From Callorhinus ursinus (lineage: Eukaryota > Chordata > Mammalia > Carnivora > Otariidae), in contig NW_020312828.1 in the NCBI RefSeq assembly GCF_003265705.1, positions 59,770,212 through 59,834,211 on the forward strand: a stretch of DNA of 64,000 nucleotides, read 5' to 3'. Below the pieces are notes generated by a model. That model searched no databases. It worked only from the letters and a program-made list of their open reading frames with translations, and was not told the DNA's origin. This document shows, piece after piece, positions 1 to 10,018 of the stretch. Numbering within the stretch: the stretch's first letter is position 1; each line of letters starts with the position of its first letter. The translations under genes were made by a program, and so were the position numbers.

Positions 1-240
1 GGGGAGGGGAATCCTTTGAAAGAAGACCACTACCTCATATTCATGGTGGAGTTGAGGAGACTGACACTTGAAGAAGGGCTGTTTGTCTTTATGCTGTGTG
101 GGTAAAAAAAGAGCACTCAGTTTTCCTCACCTCCTGGAAGATTTTCACTGAATCCTTGTACTAAGGCTTTCTAGTCCACATGCGAGTCTGTGCTGGCCAG
201 CCGTTGAAGGCTGAGATAATCATGAGCAGAAAGAACAAGG

Positions 241-470
241 AAAAGTTTTTCTCTTGGATTTCTTCCTTCTTTTTTCTTTGTTCCCTCTTTCCCCCTTCCC
301 TGCCTTTCTTTCTTCCATTGTTTCTTTCAATTTTTCAAATTTTCTTTCAAAGACACACTGTACCAGTATCCACAAAGGAAAAAACAAAAAAGAAAAAAAG
401 AAAAATAAACCAGGTGAAAGAGAACGACATTTGGGTGGAGAAATGAGAGGGGAAAATGGCCAAAAAAGAG
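241..470. repeat. Low-complexity CT-rich then A/G-rich tract
   Basis: Bases 241-350 are dominated by C and T, and 370-470 by A and G, on the same strand. This looks like low-complexity sequence. The two halves are not exact inverted copies. Confidence 0.6.
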
Positions 471-803
471 CCAGAAGAAATCTCGGCAGGAAGTTTCCCT
501 GGGACCGCTATGTTATAAGACAATACGCATTTAAGAAATCATATATTCACTATGGAGAGTTTCCCAGTTAAAAATGATGATTCCTGAATCCTAAACATAG
601 AAAAATGAAGTGATCTTAAGTGCTGGCTGGAGGTTTTCCAGGTGTGTGAATCTATACGGTTTCACTGAAAAGGGAGTTGCTGCTCGTGAAAATTGTAACT
701 CACTACGATCTGAGGCAGGAACTAGAATAGGAAGAATGGTTTGCCCAGAATTTCTATTCAAACCTTGTGGTTTTCAGGATAGAAGTTTGTTCAGTCTTGG
801 TAT

Positions 804-824
804 TAAAAAAAAAAAAAAAAAAAA
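804..824 (+). repeat. Poly(A) run, about 21 bases
   Basis: An uninterrupted A run with no recognisable SINE or L1 body upstream. It could be an old retroposon tail or a slippage-expanded run. Confidence 0.85.
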
Positions 825-1310
825 AGAACTTCTCATTTCAATGAAGAAAAGTTTATAAACACTTCAGAACATTTCTTCACCAAGTAATTCTTTTAAAATG
901 TTAATTTGTAAGTCAGAGCTAGTTTTCCTTCAGATTTGGGGGGATTTAAAAATTGTTAAGGAGGGCATGATACTGGCAAATTAAATTGGACATTTCCCTC
1001 ATATACAATGTTGAAAAAGTACTTCCACATTTCATGGGAACCAGTAGATAATTGGGATTATCTTTTCCTACTGAAGGATATGGATAAGCATAAGAGGCAT
1101 TTGCAGTAGGAAAGCTGAAACAACTGTTTTCATTAACAGAGAAATTAAATTCATTAAAGAAAATTCAGGAAAATGTGGAAACTAGAAAAAAGGCTTCCCT
1201 ATCATATAAATACAATGCTCTTCACACTTTGATGTGGATCTCCTTCTTGTGTCCCCTGTGAATTCATTCTTTGGAATATCTTTTTGTTGTAAATATACTG
1301 TTTGCACAAT

Positions 1311-1535
1311 TTAATAATGATAATGATAATCATGATATCCATAAGTTATTAGCATCCACAGTGTATCAGCTATATTATCTACTTCACATTTATTCCTGAA
1401 ATTAATCATCCAAAGGAGGAAGAGGAAGAAATATGAATTCAAACTTGCCCTAGATGACAAAGTAAGCGGCAGAGCTGAACTTGAACTCCGTTTTCTTGTT
1501 CTATGCTTATTCCACCCCATTACACCCGGCTATTT
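1311..1535 (-). mobile_element. MIR SINE relic (antisense)
   Basis: The sequence follows the reverse complement of MIR in order: an ATAATGATAATG-type start, a 'wide-range' core near 1345-1400, and a tRNA-side segment near 1450-1500 resembling 'AAGYGGCAGAGCTGRACTTGAACYC'-type text. Diverged, with ragged ends. Confidence 0.7.
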
Positions 1536-2786
1536 CATCTGAAAATATTTAAGCTGCGATAAATGGTATTGTGTCCTCAAGCATTCCCCGCTCTTAGTAA
1601 GTGCAGATTTCCCCAAAATAGTTTCCAACATGAACTAGCACTGTGATAGGATGATGATGGGCAGTGCACGTTTGTGACAGTTTAAAATGAATCCAAGTTA
1701 ACTTTTTTGGTTTTGTTTTGTTTGGCTCACAAAAAGGATTCTGCTTCATGCCAGAGTATGCTAAGTGGTGAAAATAGACATTATTTACTCTGGAAACTAC
1801 ACTTACTGCTAATTATTTATCTTACATACTGTTATGATTTTAATTTTGATGGAGTTGTAAGGTCCCATCATCATATTCCCTTGTGCTGTGTTCTTGAATG
1901 AGAATTATATGAAAGTAGAACAATTTTCCTATACAAAGGGAACGGATGGAAAAAGAGAGGCTGTCTGACAGCCTCAATTATTCAGTTTCTCTGTGATACA
2001 TAGGGCACTATTTGAACCTGGAGCAATTTGCTGGCATGAGGAGTATCAAAAGCATGTTCAGGGGATGAGAGGAAGGATAACAGTTCCTTCTATTAGACTG
2101 ACAATTGACCATCTGCTTCAGAGGGTAGTGCTTAACCTGTAGGTAATCACAGTAAAATAGCTTGATGGTGTGTGTCAGACTTTTTATTTTTTCCTGGGTG
2201 GCGGTGGGGCGGGATGAGAGTGATTACAAGTGCAGACATATAGTTGCCCACATCTATGAGAATCACAGGCACATTCAGTACATTTTGGAGCACTTATCCC
2301 AAGACCAACCAGGAAAAAGGCACTGCATTCAATATTCAGGGAAATAAAATCCAAACTTAAGCTCTGTCCCTAGTATTTCCTTAGCAAGATCACTTCCAGC
2401 GTCAGATGAAATTTGTGGTTTGTCCCTCGTGCTCTTCCATTCCTCCTAGAAACACCATCTGAGGGCTCGGATTGTTTCTGCCAAAGGATTTATTTTGAAA
2501 TTTTAATTTATATATTATTTCAAGCTTTTTGGAAGTCATTCAGAACTTTTATTGGATATAGTAAAATTCTATGCATTTTTGTAAGAGAACTATGCTTTTG
2601 TCAATTTGATTTCTATCTTGTGATATAGCCCAACATAAGGGAGCATAACATTGGATAATAAACTTCTAGGTAGCTGCAGCTGAGGGAGTAAGTTTGGTAT
2701 TTTAAGACAGTAAGAGATCCTGGAGTAATTTGTGTGTTTCTTTGTTTTTAGTAATGGGAAATTTTGGGGCCTAACCTGAAAGTTTG

Positions 2787-2818
<32 letters not shown>

Positions 2819-3090
2819 TACTGGCAAATAAGTAGCTGGAGAAAAAAGAAAGCATGCACTCCCAGCTAGAGCAAAATTTCCACACCGGCATTACACAGGG
2901 CTGTGCAGTAACTTACAATATCAGGAATAGAATTCTAGTAGTTCCTCCTTGGGCTTGAGTATTTCAAAACCCAGAAGAGTAAGGAATTTTAGAGGTATTG
3001 ACTTATTCTATCATTTCTCCCGCTATTACCACCAAGTGTCACTACCAACACAAATGCCATCATGACCGTTTTACAAAGTATTGATGAGTA
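1536..3090. other. Unique non-coding stretch
   Basis: No gene or confident transposon. Contains a G-rich patch at 2192-2212 and a TTTTG repeat at 2783-2819. The rest looks like ordinary single-copy sequence. Confidence 0.5.
2783..2819 (+). repeat. (TTTTG)n simple repeat
   Basis: Runs of four or five T separated by single G, about 37 bases. A typical decayed A-tail-derived or slippage microsatellite. Confidence 0.85.
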
Positions 3091-3094
3091 GTCA

Positions 3095-3945
3095 TTTACT
3101 ACTCATTTAGCAAATATTTTGAGGCAACTTTCTCCATGCCAGATACCATTCTAGGTTCTTGGGGAAGTAACAGTGAATGAAAACAAAACAAAACAAAAAC
3201 AATACAAAACAAGAAAAATAGTTCCCCACTCCTGTGCAGATTTACATGATAGTGAGGCAAACAGGCACTAAATAGGTAATTAATACACATACAGTATAGT
3301 AAGTAGTGATAAATGCTAAGAAAAAAAATCAGTGAGGAAAGGGGACAGAAAATACTAAGAAGGCTGGGTGCTGGAACTTGAGGTACAGTGACATTAAAGA
3401 CCCCCAAAGGAAGAGCAGTTATCTAAGGGAAAACGACTCTTAACCTACACTGTCCAAATGCCATGGCTACTAGCCACTACTAGCCAGTATGGTATTGTGT
3501 GAATACCATAATGAATAGCGCAGATGTGGGGACTTTTCCAGCACTGCAGAAAGTCTGAAGAGGGGAGAAAAAAATGAAGCAAGGAGGCCAGCAAGGCTGT
3601 AGCTGATTTATCAGTGGGGGAGGGAAATAAGAGATTTGGTCAGTGAGTTCACGAGGGGCCAGAGTGTACAGAGCCTCTCGCTGGTCCTGCACTTTAAGAT
3701 ATTACTCTGAGCAAGATGGGCAAGCTTTGGAATGTGTCAGGTGGAAGGGTGACATGATCTGATTTGTGTTATGTCAGGGTCACTCTGGCTTCTGTTTTGA
3801 TAATTAAGTAAAAGAGGCCAAGAACACAAGTTAGGAGACCATCGCAATTATCCAGGAAGAGATGATGATGGTTTGGAGCAGAGGGTAGCTGTGAGAAGTG
3901 GTAGATTCTAGATCTATGCTGGAGTAAGATAAAGGCATGAAAACC
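3095..3945 (-). mobile_element. L2 LINE relic (antisense), 3' portion
   Basis: The left end reads as the reverse complement of an L2 3' terminus (CATTTAGCAAATATTT, then a 'CCAGATACCATTCTAGG' segment). Bases 3700-3900 match the more 5' L2 region: a TGACATGATCTGAT block, CACTCTGGCT, AATTATCCAGG and AGATGATGATGG. The middle part, 3446-3545, does not fit L2 clearly and may be a separate old insertion (hAT-like text around CTGTCCAA). Ancient and non-functional. Confidence 0.65.
3180..3214 (+). repeat. (AAAAC)n simple repeat
   Basis: AAAAC units with a few variants, lying inside the antisense L2 where the consensus has an A/C-rich stretch. Probably grew from L2 sequence. Confidence 0.8.
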
Positions 3946-4634
3946 ACCCAGGGAGTAGTTATTAGATTATAATGTAGATTCTAGACCTCCCACTCCCAGA
4001 AATCATGATTTGATTGAACTGTGATGGGCATATAAATATCTGTATATTTTTTTCTTCCATGTGAACTCTGATCCTGGTGTACCATCTTGTCCTCAACATA
4101 TACCTTCCCTGTATCCCCTCAACATTTAGAAATAAACCTTGAAAAATCTGAAATGAATGAGTTTGGACTCATTTAAAATTAACATTACAACTAATGCACA
4201 TGAGGTTCTGATGAGGCAAGCATTTATGGAACTAAAAACCCACCAAAAGCATCTTTAATACCATTGTGAAGGATGGGATATTTGACAAGATTATTCTTTT
4301 GGTACATGTGTGTACATTCCCCAGAATTTAGCTAAAAAGCACACAGCTGATGTTTAAGCCAAAGCAAGATGCCATTTCCACTTTTTTTTTTTTCCCCCAA
4401 CATGGCAGCTATTATTTGGCAAACCAGATTATGGACATGCCTTTCTCCTCTGAAAATTCTTATAATTTTTCCCCATGAGATAAGACTATTCCATGATCTA
4501 TTTTCTCTTTTTCATGAAGAATACTGCTTACAACTCTCCATGATATGAATTTCATAGTCGATACCAGCAAGTATTCATAAAATTTTATGAATAGTGAACA
4601 AATACTCACTTTTTAAATATTGAGATTAAAGCAT
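3946..4634. other. Unique non-coding stretch
   Basis: No gene or repeat recognised apart from an 11-base T run near 4381. The last bases before 4635 are the target site of the next SINE. Confidence 0.5.
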
Positions 4635-4833
4635 GGGGCGCCAGGGTGGCTCGGTGGTTAAGCATCTGCCTTTGGCTCAGGTTATGATCCCGGGGTCCTG
4701 GAATCCAGCCCTGCATCCAGCCCGCATTGGGCTCCCTGCTCCACGGGGAGCCTGCTTCTCCCTCTCCCTCTGCCTGCCACTCCCCCTGCTTGTGCTCTCT
4801 CTCTCTCTGGCAAATAAATAAATCTTTTAAAAA
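4635..4833 (+). mobile_element. CAN SINE (SINEC, tRNA-Lys type)
   Basis: Full-length carnivore SINE: GGGGCGCCAGGGTGGCTC head with tRNA-like A and B box region, CT-rich middle (CTCCCTCTCCCTCTGC), and AAATAAATAAATC tail. Target duplications AGATTAAAGCA (4623-4633) and AGATAAAGCA (4834-4843) differ by one base. A 10-bp partial duplication of the 'CAGCCC-GCAT' region makes the head slightly longer than usual. Confidence 0.95.
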
Positions 4834-4849
4834 AGATAAAGCAAACATA

Positions 4850-6230
4850 TTTTGCTGTTCTGTTTCAGATACAAATAAGTTCAAGTGAGGATTTTCCTTT
4901 TCCTTTTTCTGTTTTTTTGTTTTCCCTTCATTGCCTTAGAAGGTAAAATGGGATTAGAATAAAGGAGGCAATTGGAGGAAATGCATTTAAGAGAAGGAAT
5001 AAGTAAAGATCAATCAAGCTGAAGTGAGTAGTTACAATTTGCCTACAGTCTGGCATAACTGTATTCATGATACAACTATGAGAAAAAAGTGCTTTTAAGT
5101 ATAATTTTCACATAAATCAAGTAGCAAATTAAAAGGAAAAATAAACCTAATATTGCCTTTAGGATTATGCACATATAGGTGAAGGACTATGTGGGAACAA
5201 ACTATAGGAAAGTGAATAGATATTATGGATAGATAAAGAGGATGAAAATTAAGGATGGGTGAAATTTCCTTCTCAATAAAATTTCTCTAAAAGTTTATGA
5301 TTAGTGATTCATTCTTTTGTTTCAAACAACACTTTAAATATACCCCAGGGAGAATAAACTCATTTAGTCACAATGATTTCAATGTGAATTAATTCATCAG
5401 ATCACTTTTCCTCCTGGCAGAAAATCCTGGGAAGGCTTTAAAGTATTTGATATCAGAGGTCTGAAAAGAAAGGGATGGGAACAAAGGCAATACATTTCAC
5501 TATTTTTTTAAGGTGCCAGTTCGGAGAATAGTAAGAATCTGCATAGAAGTAATTTCTGGAAACCCGGGTTGCTTAGTGGCATTTTCTGAAACACAGATGT
5601 GTTGAGTGTACTGTTCCACCAACTCCTTTATCTTTCCTCGGACTTGATGCATAGAGCAGTGGCTAAGAGCATGGTGATCATTCAGAGAGCCAATGGCATT
5701 GAGCGATGGCAATGAGTAAATGCTTTCTATTCTACTCATCCCTCCATATTTGGCCAGTAATCTTATAACAAGAATAAGGATGGCAGAGAAACTTGAGCGA
5801 GGCAAAGAAATGTAGAGTGTGAGGGCAGGGAAGCCTGGAGAATCCATTCTTCTAATTTTTGGTCCCATAGCTCCCCTACTATTACCCTTTGAATCAGTCA
5901 TCATTAATTTCCATCCTGTCTGCCTATCTGTAATATTCATTCCCTTTCCGATATTTGTTCCCATTAAGAAGTCTTTAAGAGCTGGCTCATGGAAAAATAT
6001 TTGAGGGCTTTACTGTATTTCTGAGTGATGGAAAGCATTCCTTTCATATATATAAGTAATATGAGAACAAGTCTTGGGTGGGACTTTGTATAGGAAGCCA
6101 TGCAAATAGCAAAAAATTGAGTATTTCCCCAGAGGTGAAATGATAGTCATATTGCAGTGGTAGCAAAAAACGATTTGACTTACCAAATAGGTGTTCTCAC
6201 CAAATAGGTACGGATGTGTATATGAGCTAT
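4850..6230. other. Unique non-coding stretch with one 155-codon open frame
   Basis: No confident transposon. On the minus strand 5500-5964 is open for about 154 codons. Its translation resembles no family I know and has no obvious domain, signal or membrane segment. One such frame is expected by chance in 64 kb of AT-rich DNA, so I do not call it a gene. An old LTR fragment is possible because the composition is less AT-rich than its surroundings. Confidence 0.45.
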
Positions 6231-6245
6231 AAAATACCCCATCTT

Positions 6246-6361
6246 ACGTTCTGCGTAGAGCCCTGGGTGTTATGCACAAACAAGGAATCAGGGAACATTA
6301 CATCAAAAACTAATGATGTAATGTATGGTGATTAACATAACAATAAAAAAATTTAGCGAAA
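6246..6361 (+). mobile_element. Carnivore L1 3' end, strongly 5'-truncated
   Basis: Matches the last ~105 bases of the carnivore L1 3' UTR (GGGTGTTATGCACAAAC ... CTAATGATGTAATG ... AACATAACAATAAAA). Flanked by near-perfect 15-bp target duplications AAAATACCC(C/T)ATCTT at 6231-6245 and 6362-6376, so it is a genuine short L1 retrotransposition. Confidence 0.95.
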
Positions 6362-6376
6362 AAAATACCCTATCTT

Positions 6377-6654
6377 GTGTCTGAGACTAAATTATTTGTC
6401 ATGAAGATGGTTTGTCCTATCGATTTTGATCTTTCAAAAGTAAAGATAATTTTAAGTGCCTGGAATAAAACAAAATGTTATTGGAATGTTTAAAGCATCC
6501 TGTCTATGACCCAAGAATAATATATGTCCTAAGTATTTCTCTATAAAGATATTCCACTAAAACTTTGTTACACAATAGTGAAAATAGAATGAAACATGCC
6601 ATTCCAAGTGGCTCAGATTCAATGTCACATTAGCTAAAATTTGGGGGCACTTAA
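6377..6654. other. Unique non-coding stretch
   Basis: AT-rich, no repeat or gene recognised. Confidence 0.5.
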
Positions 6655-6785
6655 TCTTTGGGGCACTTTATATGCATTATCTCATTTAATAGTTGCCCCA
6701 ACTTTATGAAGTATGATTAAGCCCATTTTTCTACCGAGGACACTGAGGCATAAGCTCACACAACAGGTCAGAAACCAAAGTCCAT
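6655..6785 (-). mobile_element. MIR SINE relic (antisense)
   Basis: Reads as reverse-complement MIR: CATTATCTCATTTAAT, a CCCATTTTTCTACCGAGG segment, then ACACTGAGGCA-type text and the CAGGTCAGAAACC part of the tRNA-related head. Confidence 0.75.
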
Positions 6786-6954
6786 ATTGCAGTCCTGCTG
6801 ATAGAATTAGTTTGCCTTGGAGCTTGGATTCCAGGACAGGGTTGATCAAAGGCAATCAAAAACTACTCTTACAGATCTACTCTGTTACCAGCCTGAGCTT
6901 CCAATGGCTCCACCAGTTCTGGCATTGAAACAACTGGGCAGATGTTGGACCATT

Positions 6955-7400
6955 TGAGTTCAGTCGCTCTCCTGGGCTCTGGATGGCACCACCCGCTCCC
7001 CACAGATTCCCATCCTCTCCAGTCCCCTGATGCTGCTCTTCTCATAAATGTCCTCTCCTGGAAGCCTCATGGTGGACCACGCTCCTTGCTTCTTTGCTTC
7101 TGGAATTCTTAATTTGTTTTTAACAGATCCTACTGTATCTTCGCAATGTAGGCAGAGGACTCTTTTTCCTTTGGCCTGACCTGGTTTTCTCCTGACAATA
7201 TTGTCCCTGTGGCTCGTGTAGGTGAGGCTCCTCTTTCTGCCAGTCCCCAGGGGCCAGATGTGTGGTTCTGTGCTGTCCTGGGTCACCCCCACCCTGAGGA
7301 CTCCCTCTAAGGCTTATGTCACCCATCTCTACCCCACCCCCAGTCCTCCTCTCTGCTGTCAGGTAACACACTTCTAGTCACTCCCCTTTAAATCCATCAT
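6955..7400. other. GC-rich patch of unknown origin
   Basis: Visibly richer in G+C than the rest (I counted 53% in 7021-7080) with few CpG. Minus-strand frames of 110 and 83 codons overlap it, in different frames. I recognise neither a gene nor a repeat family. An old LTR or retroviral internal fragment is possible. Confidence 0.4.
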
Positions 7401-7559
7401 TCTGAAACCAACATACATGAAGTTTCTTTTTAAAGTAGATTTATTGACATTAAACAGAAGGATAAATTTAAAAAACGTATTTATAGAGATACAGAACTGT
7501 GACAAAAAAACACAAAGTCTGAGGCACCCAGACATATAATAAAAAAAAAAAAATCTAAG

Positions 7560-8032
7560 CCCTTTAATAAGCGTTCCATAGCCTAGATCCGTGCCTGCTC
7601 GCCTCTAAAACATCACCCTTCACCACTCAATTCCTCACTCTTCACATCTTAGCTGTGCAGAACTACGTGTGGTTAAGAGAGCATTCCGGGCCCTTTCTTG
7701 CCCCACTTCAAACCATACTCATGATGTCTCTTTGCCATTCCAATCCCAGACCAATTTATTTTAGGCTAACTTCTAGCCTTCAGACTCAGTTCAATGGTTA
7801 TTTTTTACAAGACCCTTGACCCCATCAGGTTAGTGGTAGTGGTGGGAAGAGAAATTTAACTCTGAAGCCAGCTCTGTCATGTCGTGGTTTTATAATCATC
7901 TATTACACGTCTGTCTCCCTCACTGCTCTGTGGGTTTCTTAAAGGGATGAACTATGGTGCAATTGTTTCTTCCTCCTCCCAGCACATAGTGGGATGCAGA
8001 GCATTTGGTGAATGCTTGTGGAATGAATGGAT
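7560..8032 (+). mobile_element. L2 LINE relic, 3' portion
   Basis: The end (CAGCACATAGTGGGATGC ... GAATGCTTGTGGAATGAATGG) is the classic L2 3' terminus in sense orientation. Upstream text such as TTATAATCATCTATTACACG, TCTGTCTCCCTCACTGC fits L2 3' UTR. Strongly diverged upstream of 7800. Confidence 0.65.
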
Positions 8033-8035
8033 ACC

Positions 8036-9786
8036 ACCAAAGTCTCTAGGGGCAAAGACTCACTTAAAATATCTTCCCTGTCATTATTGCCTTTAAGTTC
8101 TTCATTGTTAGCACAAGGTCCTAAATGTGATTTCAAAGTTGTAATTTTGCATTTCAGAAACAGAGTGATGTTGTGATTTATTTTTCCGGAGTCAAGGCTG
8201 CCTTTTACATTTAGGGCTGGGCTGGGTGAGCACACACTTGAAAGTTTTGTCTGAATACTCATGGTATTTATAAGTGCCCCATTCAAGAAAATCAAATGCT
8301 CTTGAAATCGCAAGATCTTTCATTTTAAATAACATTCATAGTAGGTGTCCCCTGAGTAAAATAAATGTAAAATCAGTATGTATCAGAGGGAACATTTAAA
8401 CATTTTAATTGAACTGCTAACCTAATCAACTCCATCATCTGATATATGCCCTCTCCATTCTCATTTCCTGAAGCAAAGAACAAGAAGTGTACCTTGTTCC
8501 AAGATGTGCATTATGTGAGTGCCGCTTAATCAGCACATATAGGTTTTTGTCTTCCAATATATTTCCTTCATTCTCTTGACTCCACTTGGCCTTTATTTTC
8601 CCCATAATTTCCAGAATCTTTGTTAGGCTCCTACTGAGAACTCCAAACATAAAGGGGATATGTTTGGCCTTAAATAAGAAAAGTTCTGTGATCTCAGAGG
8701 CATTTGCCATATGGACTCTTACAGAGGCAGACACTGGAATGCTTTCTTAGAAGACTCCGGAATGTTTCCAGAGACGCAGGCATGCAAATTAAAACTCCGG
8801 CAAGGGCAGGGCTGATTTACTGTATGCATTTGCCAGAGGCTTTACCAGAATATTTTGCAGTATGAATTGTAAACTTTTTTTTTAATAGCAAGAACAAGGA
8901 AGACATTATGAGCCTTGTTATATAGACAAGAAAGGGTTGGGGGAGGTAAATGGATATGCTTTTAACGTATGTTAATACACGTCCAGTGTGCCTCCTTCCA
9001 TTTATTTTATCGCAAAATTTGGTTAGCAAAATCAGTGAAGAGAAAAAGGTTTTCAATAAAAGAAGAAGATGATTCCGATGAGGAGGAGAAGAGTGTTATT
9101 TTTTGGAGGCAGCAGCTTTGTAGAATGCTATAATTGGGCATCATGAGTGTAAAGAGGGTAGTCCTACAGTCTGCTCACATTGCATCTTTGCAGATTCGAG
9201 TGTTTACTGTGTTTTCAATAGGCTGTAAAATGGCAGCATGGCATCACTAGGGTGCCAGAAGGCAGCACTGGCATTTCTATGGGCAGATGGTCTGCAGAAA
9301 GAGACCAAAAGACCAGCAAAGAACCTATAGAAGTTCAAGCAGGTGCCGCAGCTTTAATGTAACTTAAATTTCCAGAGCCACAAGTCTCAGGGAAGTTAAT
9401 GAATTGTGGTTTTACAAGAAAATATCCATATAAATCATCACCTGGCAGTTCCGAGAATAAACACGAACAGCGAGTTGATTACCAAGGACTCCTTCCCTGC
9501 TTTCCTTCATCCTACCTCCTAACTCCCCCTAAATGTTACTCTAAATGTATACTCTATACCCAAAGCTATCATCTAAATAATTGTTTTCAAAGAACTATTT
9601 GAAATTATAGAACAGATTTTGCTTATTGCACAAACCTGAAATGGCTGTACATAAAATAACTCCCCAGTAATATTTACTGACTAGCAACAATTTAGAGTAC
9701 ACACATTTGCATATTGAAAGTTCTTATAAACAACTATCTTTTAAAATATCCAGTGAATTGGAGAACCTGTGGGTAGATCACAGTTT
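8036..9786. other. Unique non-coding stretch
   Basis: About 1.75 kb without a transposon that I recognise. Frames up to 124 codons (8313-7939, minus strand) overlap the L2 tail or AT-rich DNA and look like chance. Repeat-poor blocks of this sort can hide conserved non-coding elements, but nothing in the sequence proves it. Confidence 0.45.
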
Positions 9787-9802
9787 TAAAATCAGAAAGA
9801 GA

Positions 9803-10006
9803 AGGGCGCTTGGGTGGCTCAGTCAGTTAAGCGTCTGCCTTCAGCTCAGGTCATGTTCTCAGGGTCCTGGGATCGAGCCCCGCATCGGGCTCCCTGCTCA
9901 GCGGGAAGCCTTCTTCTCCCTCTCCCACTCCCCCTGCTTGTGTCCTCTCTCTCGTTGTCTCTCTCTCTGTCAAATAAATAAATAAAAATCTTAAAAAAAA
10001 TGAAAT
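9803..10006 (+). mobile_element. CAN SINE (SINEC)
   Basis: Full-length: GGGCGCTTGGGTGGCTCAG head, GGGATCGAGCCCC B-box-like segment, CT-rich body, AAATAAATAAATAAAAATC tail. Target duplications AAAATCAGAAAG (9788-9799) and AAAATCAGAGAG (10007-10018). One of the less diverged copies. Confidence 0.97.
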
Positions 10007-10018
10007 AAAATCAGAGAG

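Larger units (their letters stand above)
1..1309. other. Non-coding stretch, no gene seen
   Basis: I recognise no gene or transposon. It holds the pyrimidine-to-purine switch at 241-470 and an A run at 804-824. Frames of 105 codons or fewer overlap the low-complexity part and are not convincing coding sequence. Confidence 0.6.

Noticed and set aside
3446..3545. hAT element (CTGTCCAA ... CTACTAGCC text)
   Set aside because: Only short resemblance, no second end found; left as part of the L2 description.
4606..4884. Open frames of 62-92 codons on both strands
   Set aside because: They lie inside the CAN SINE at 4635-4833. The proline/serine/leucine-rich products come from its CT-rich body.
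9707..9985. 92-codon plus-strand frame
   Set aside because: Its second half is translated SINE sequence, ending in the SINE tail.
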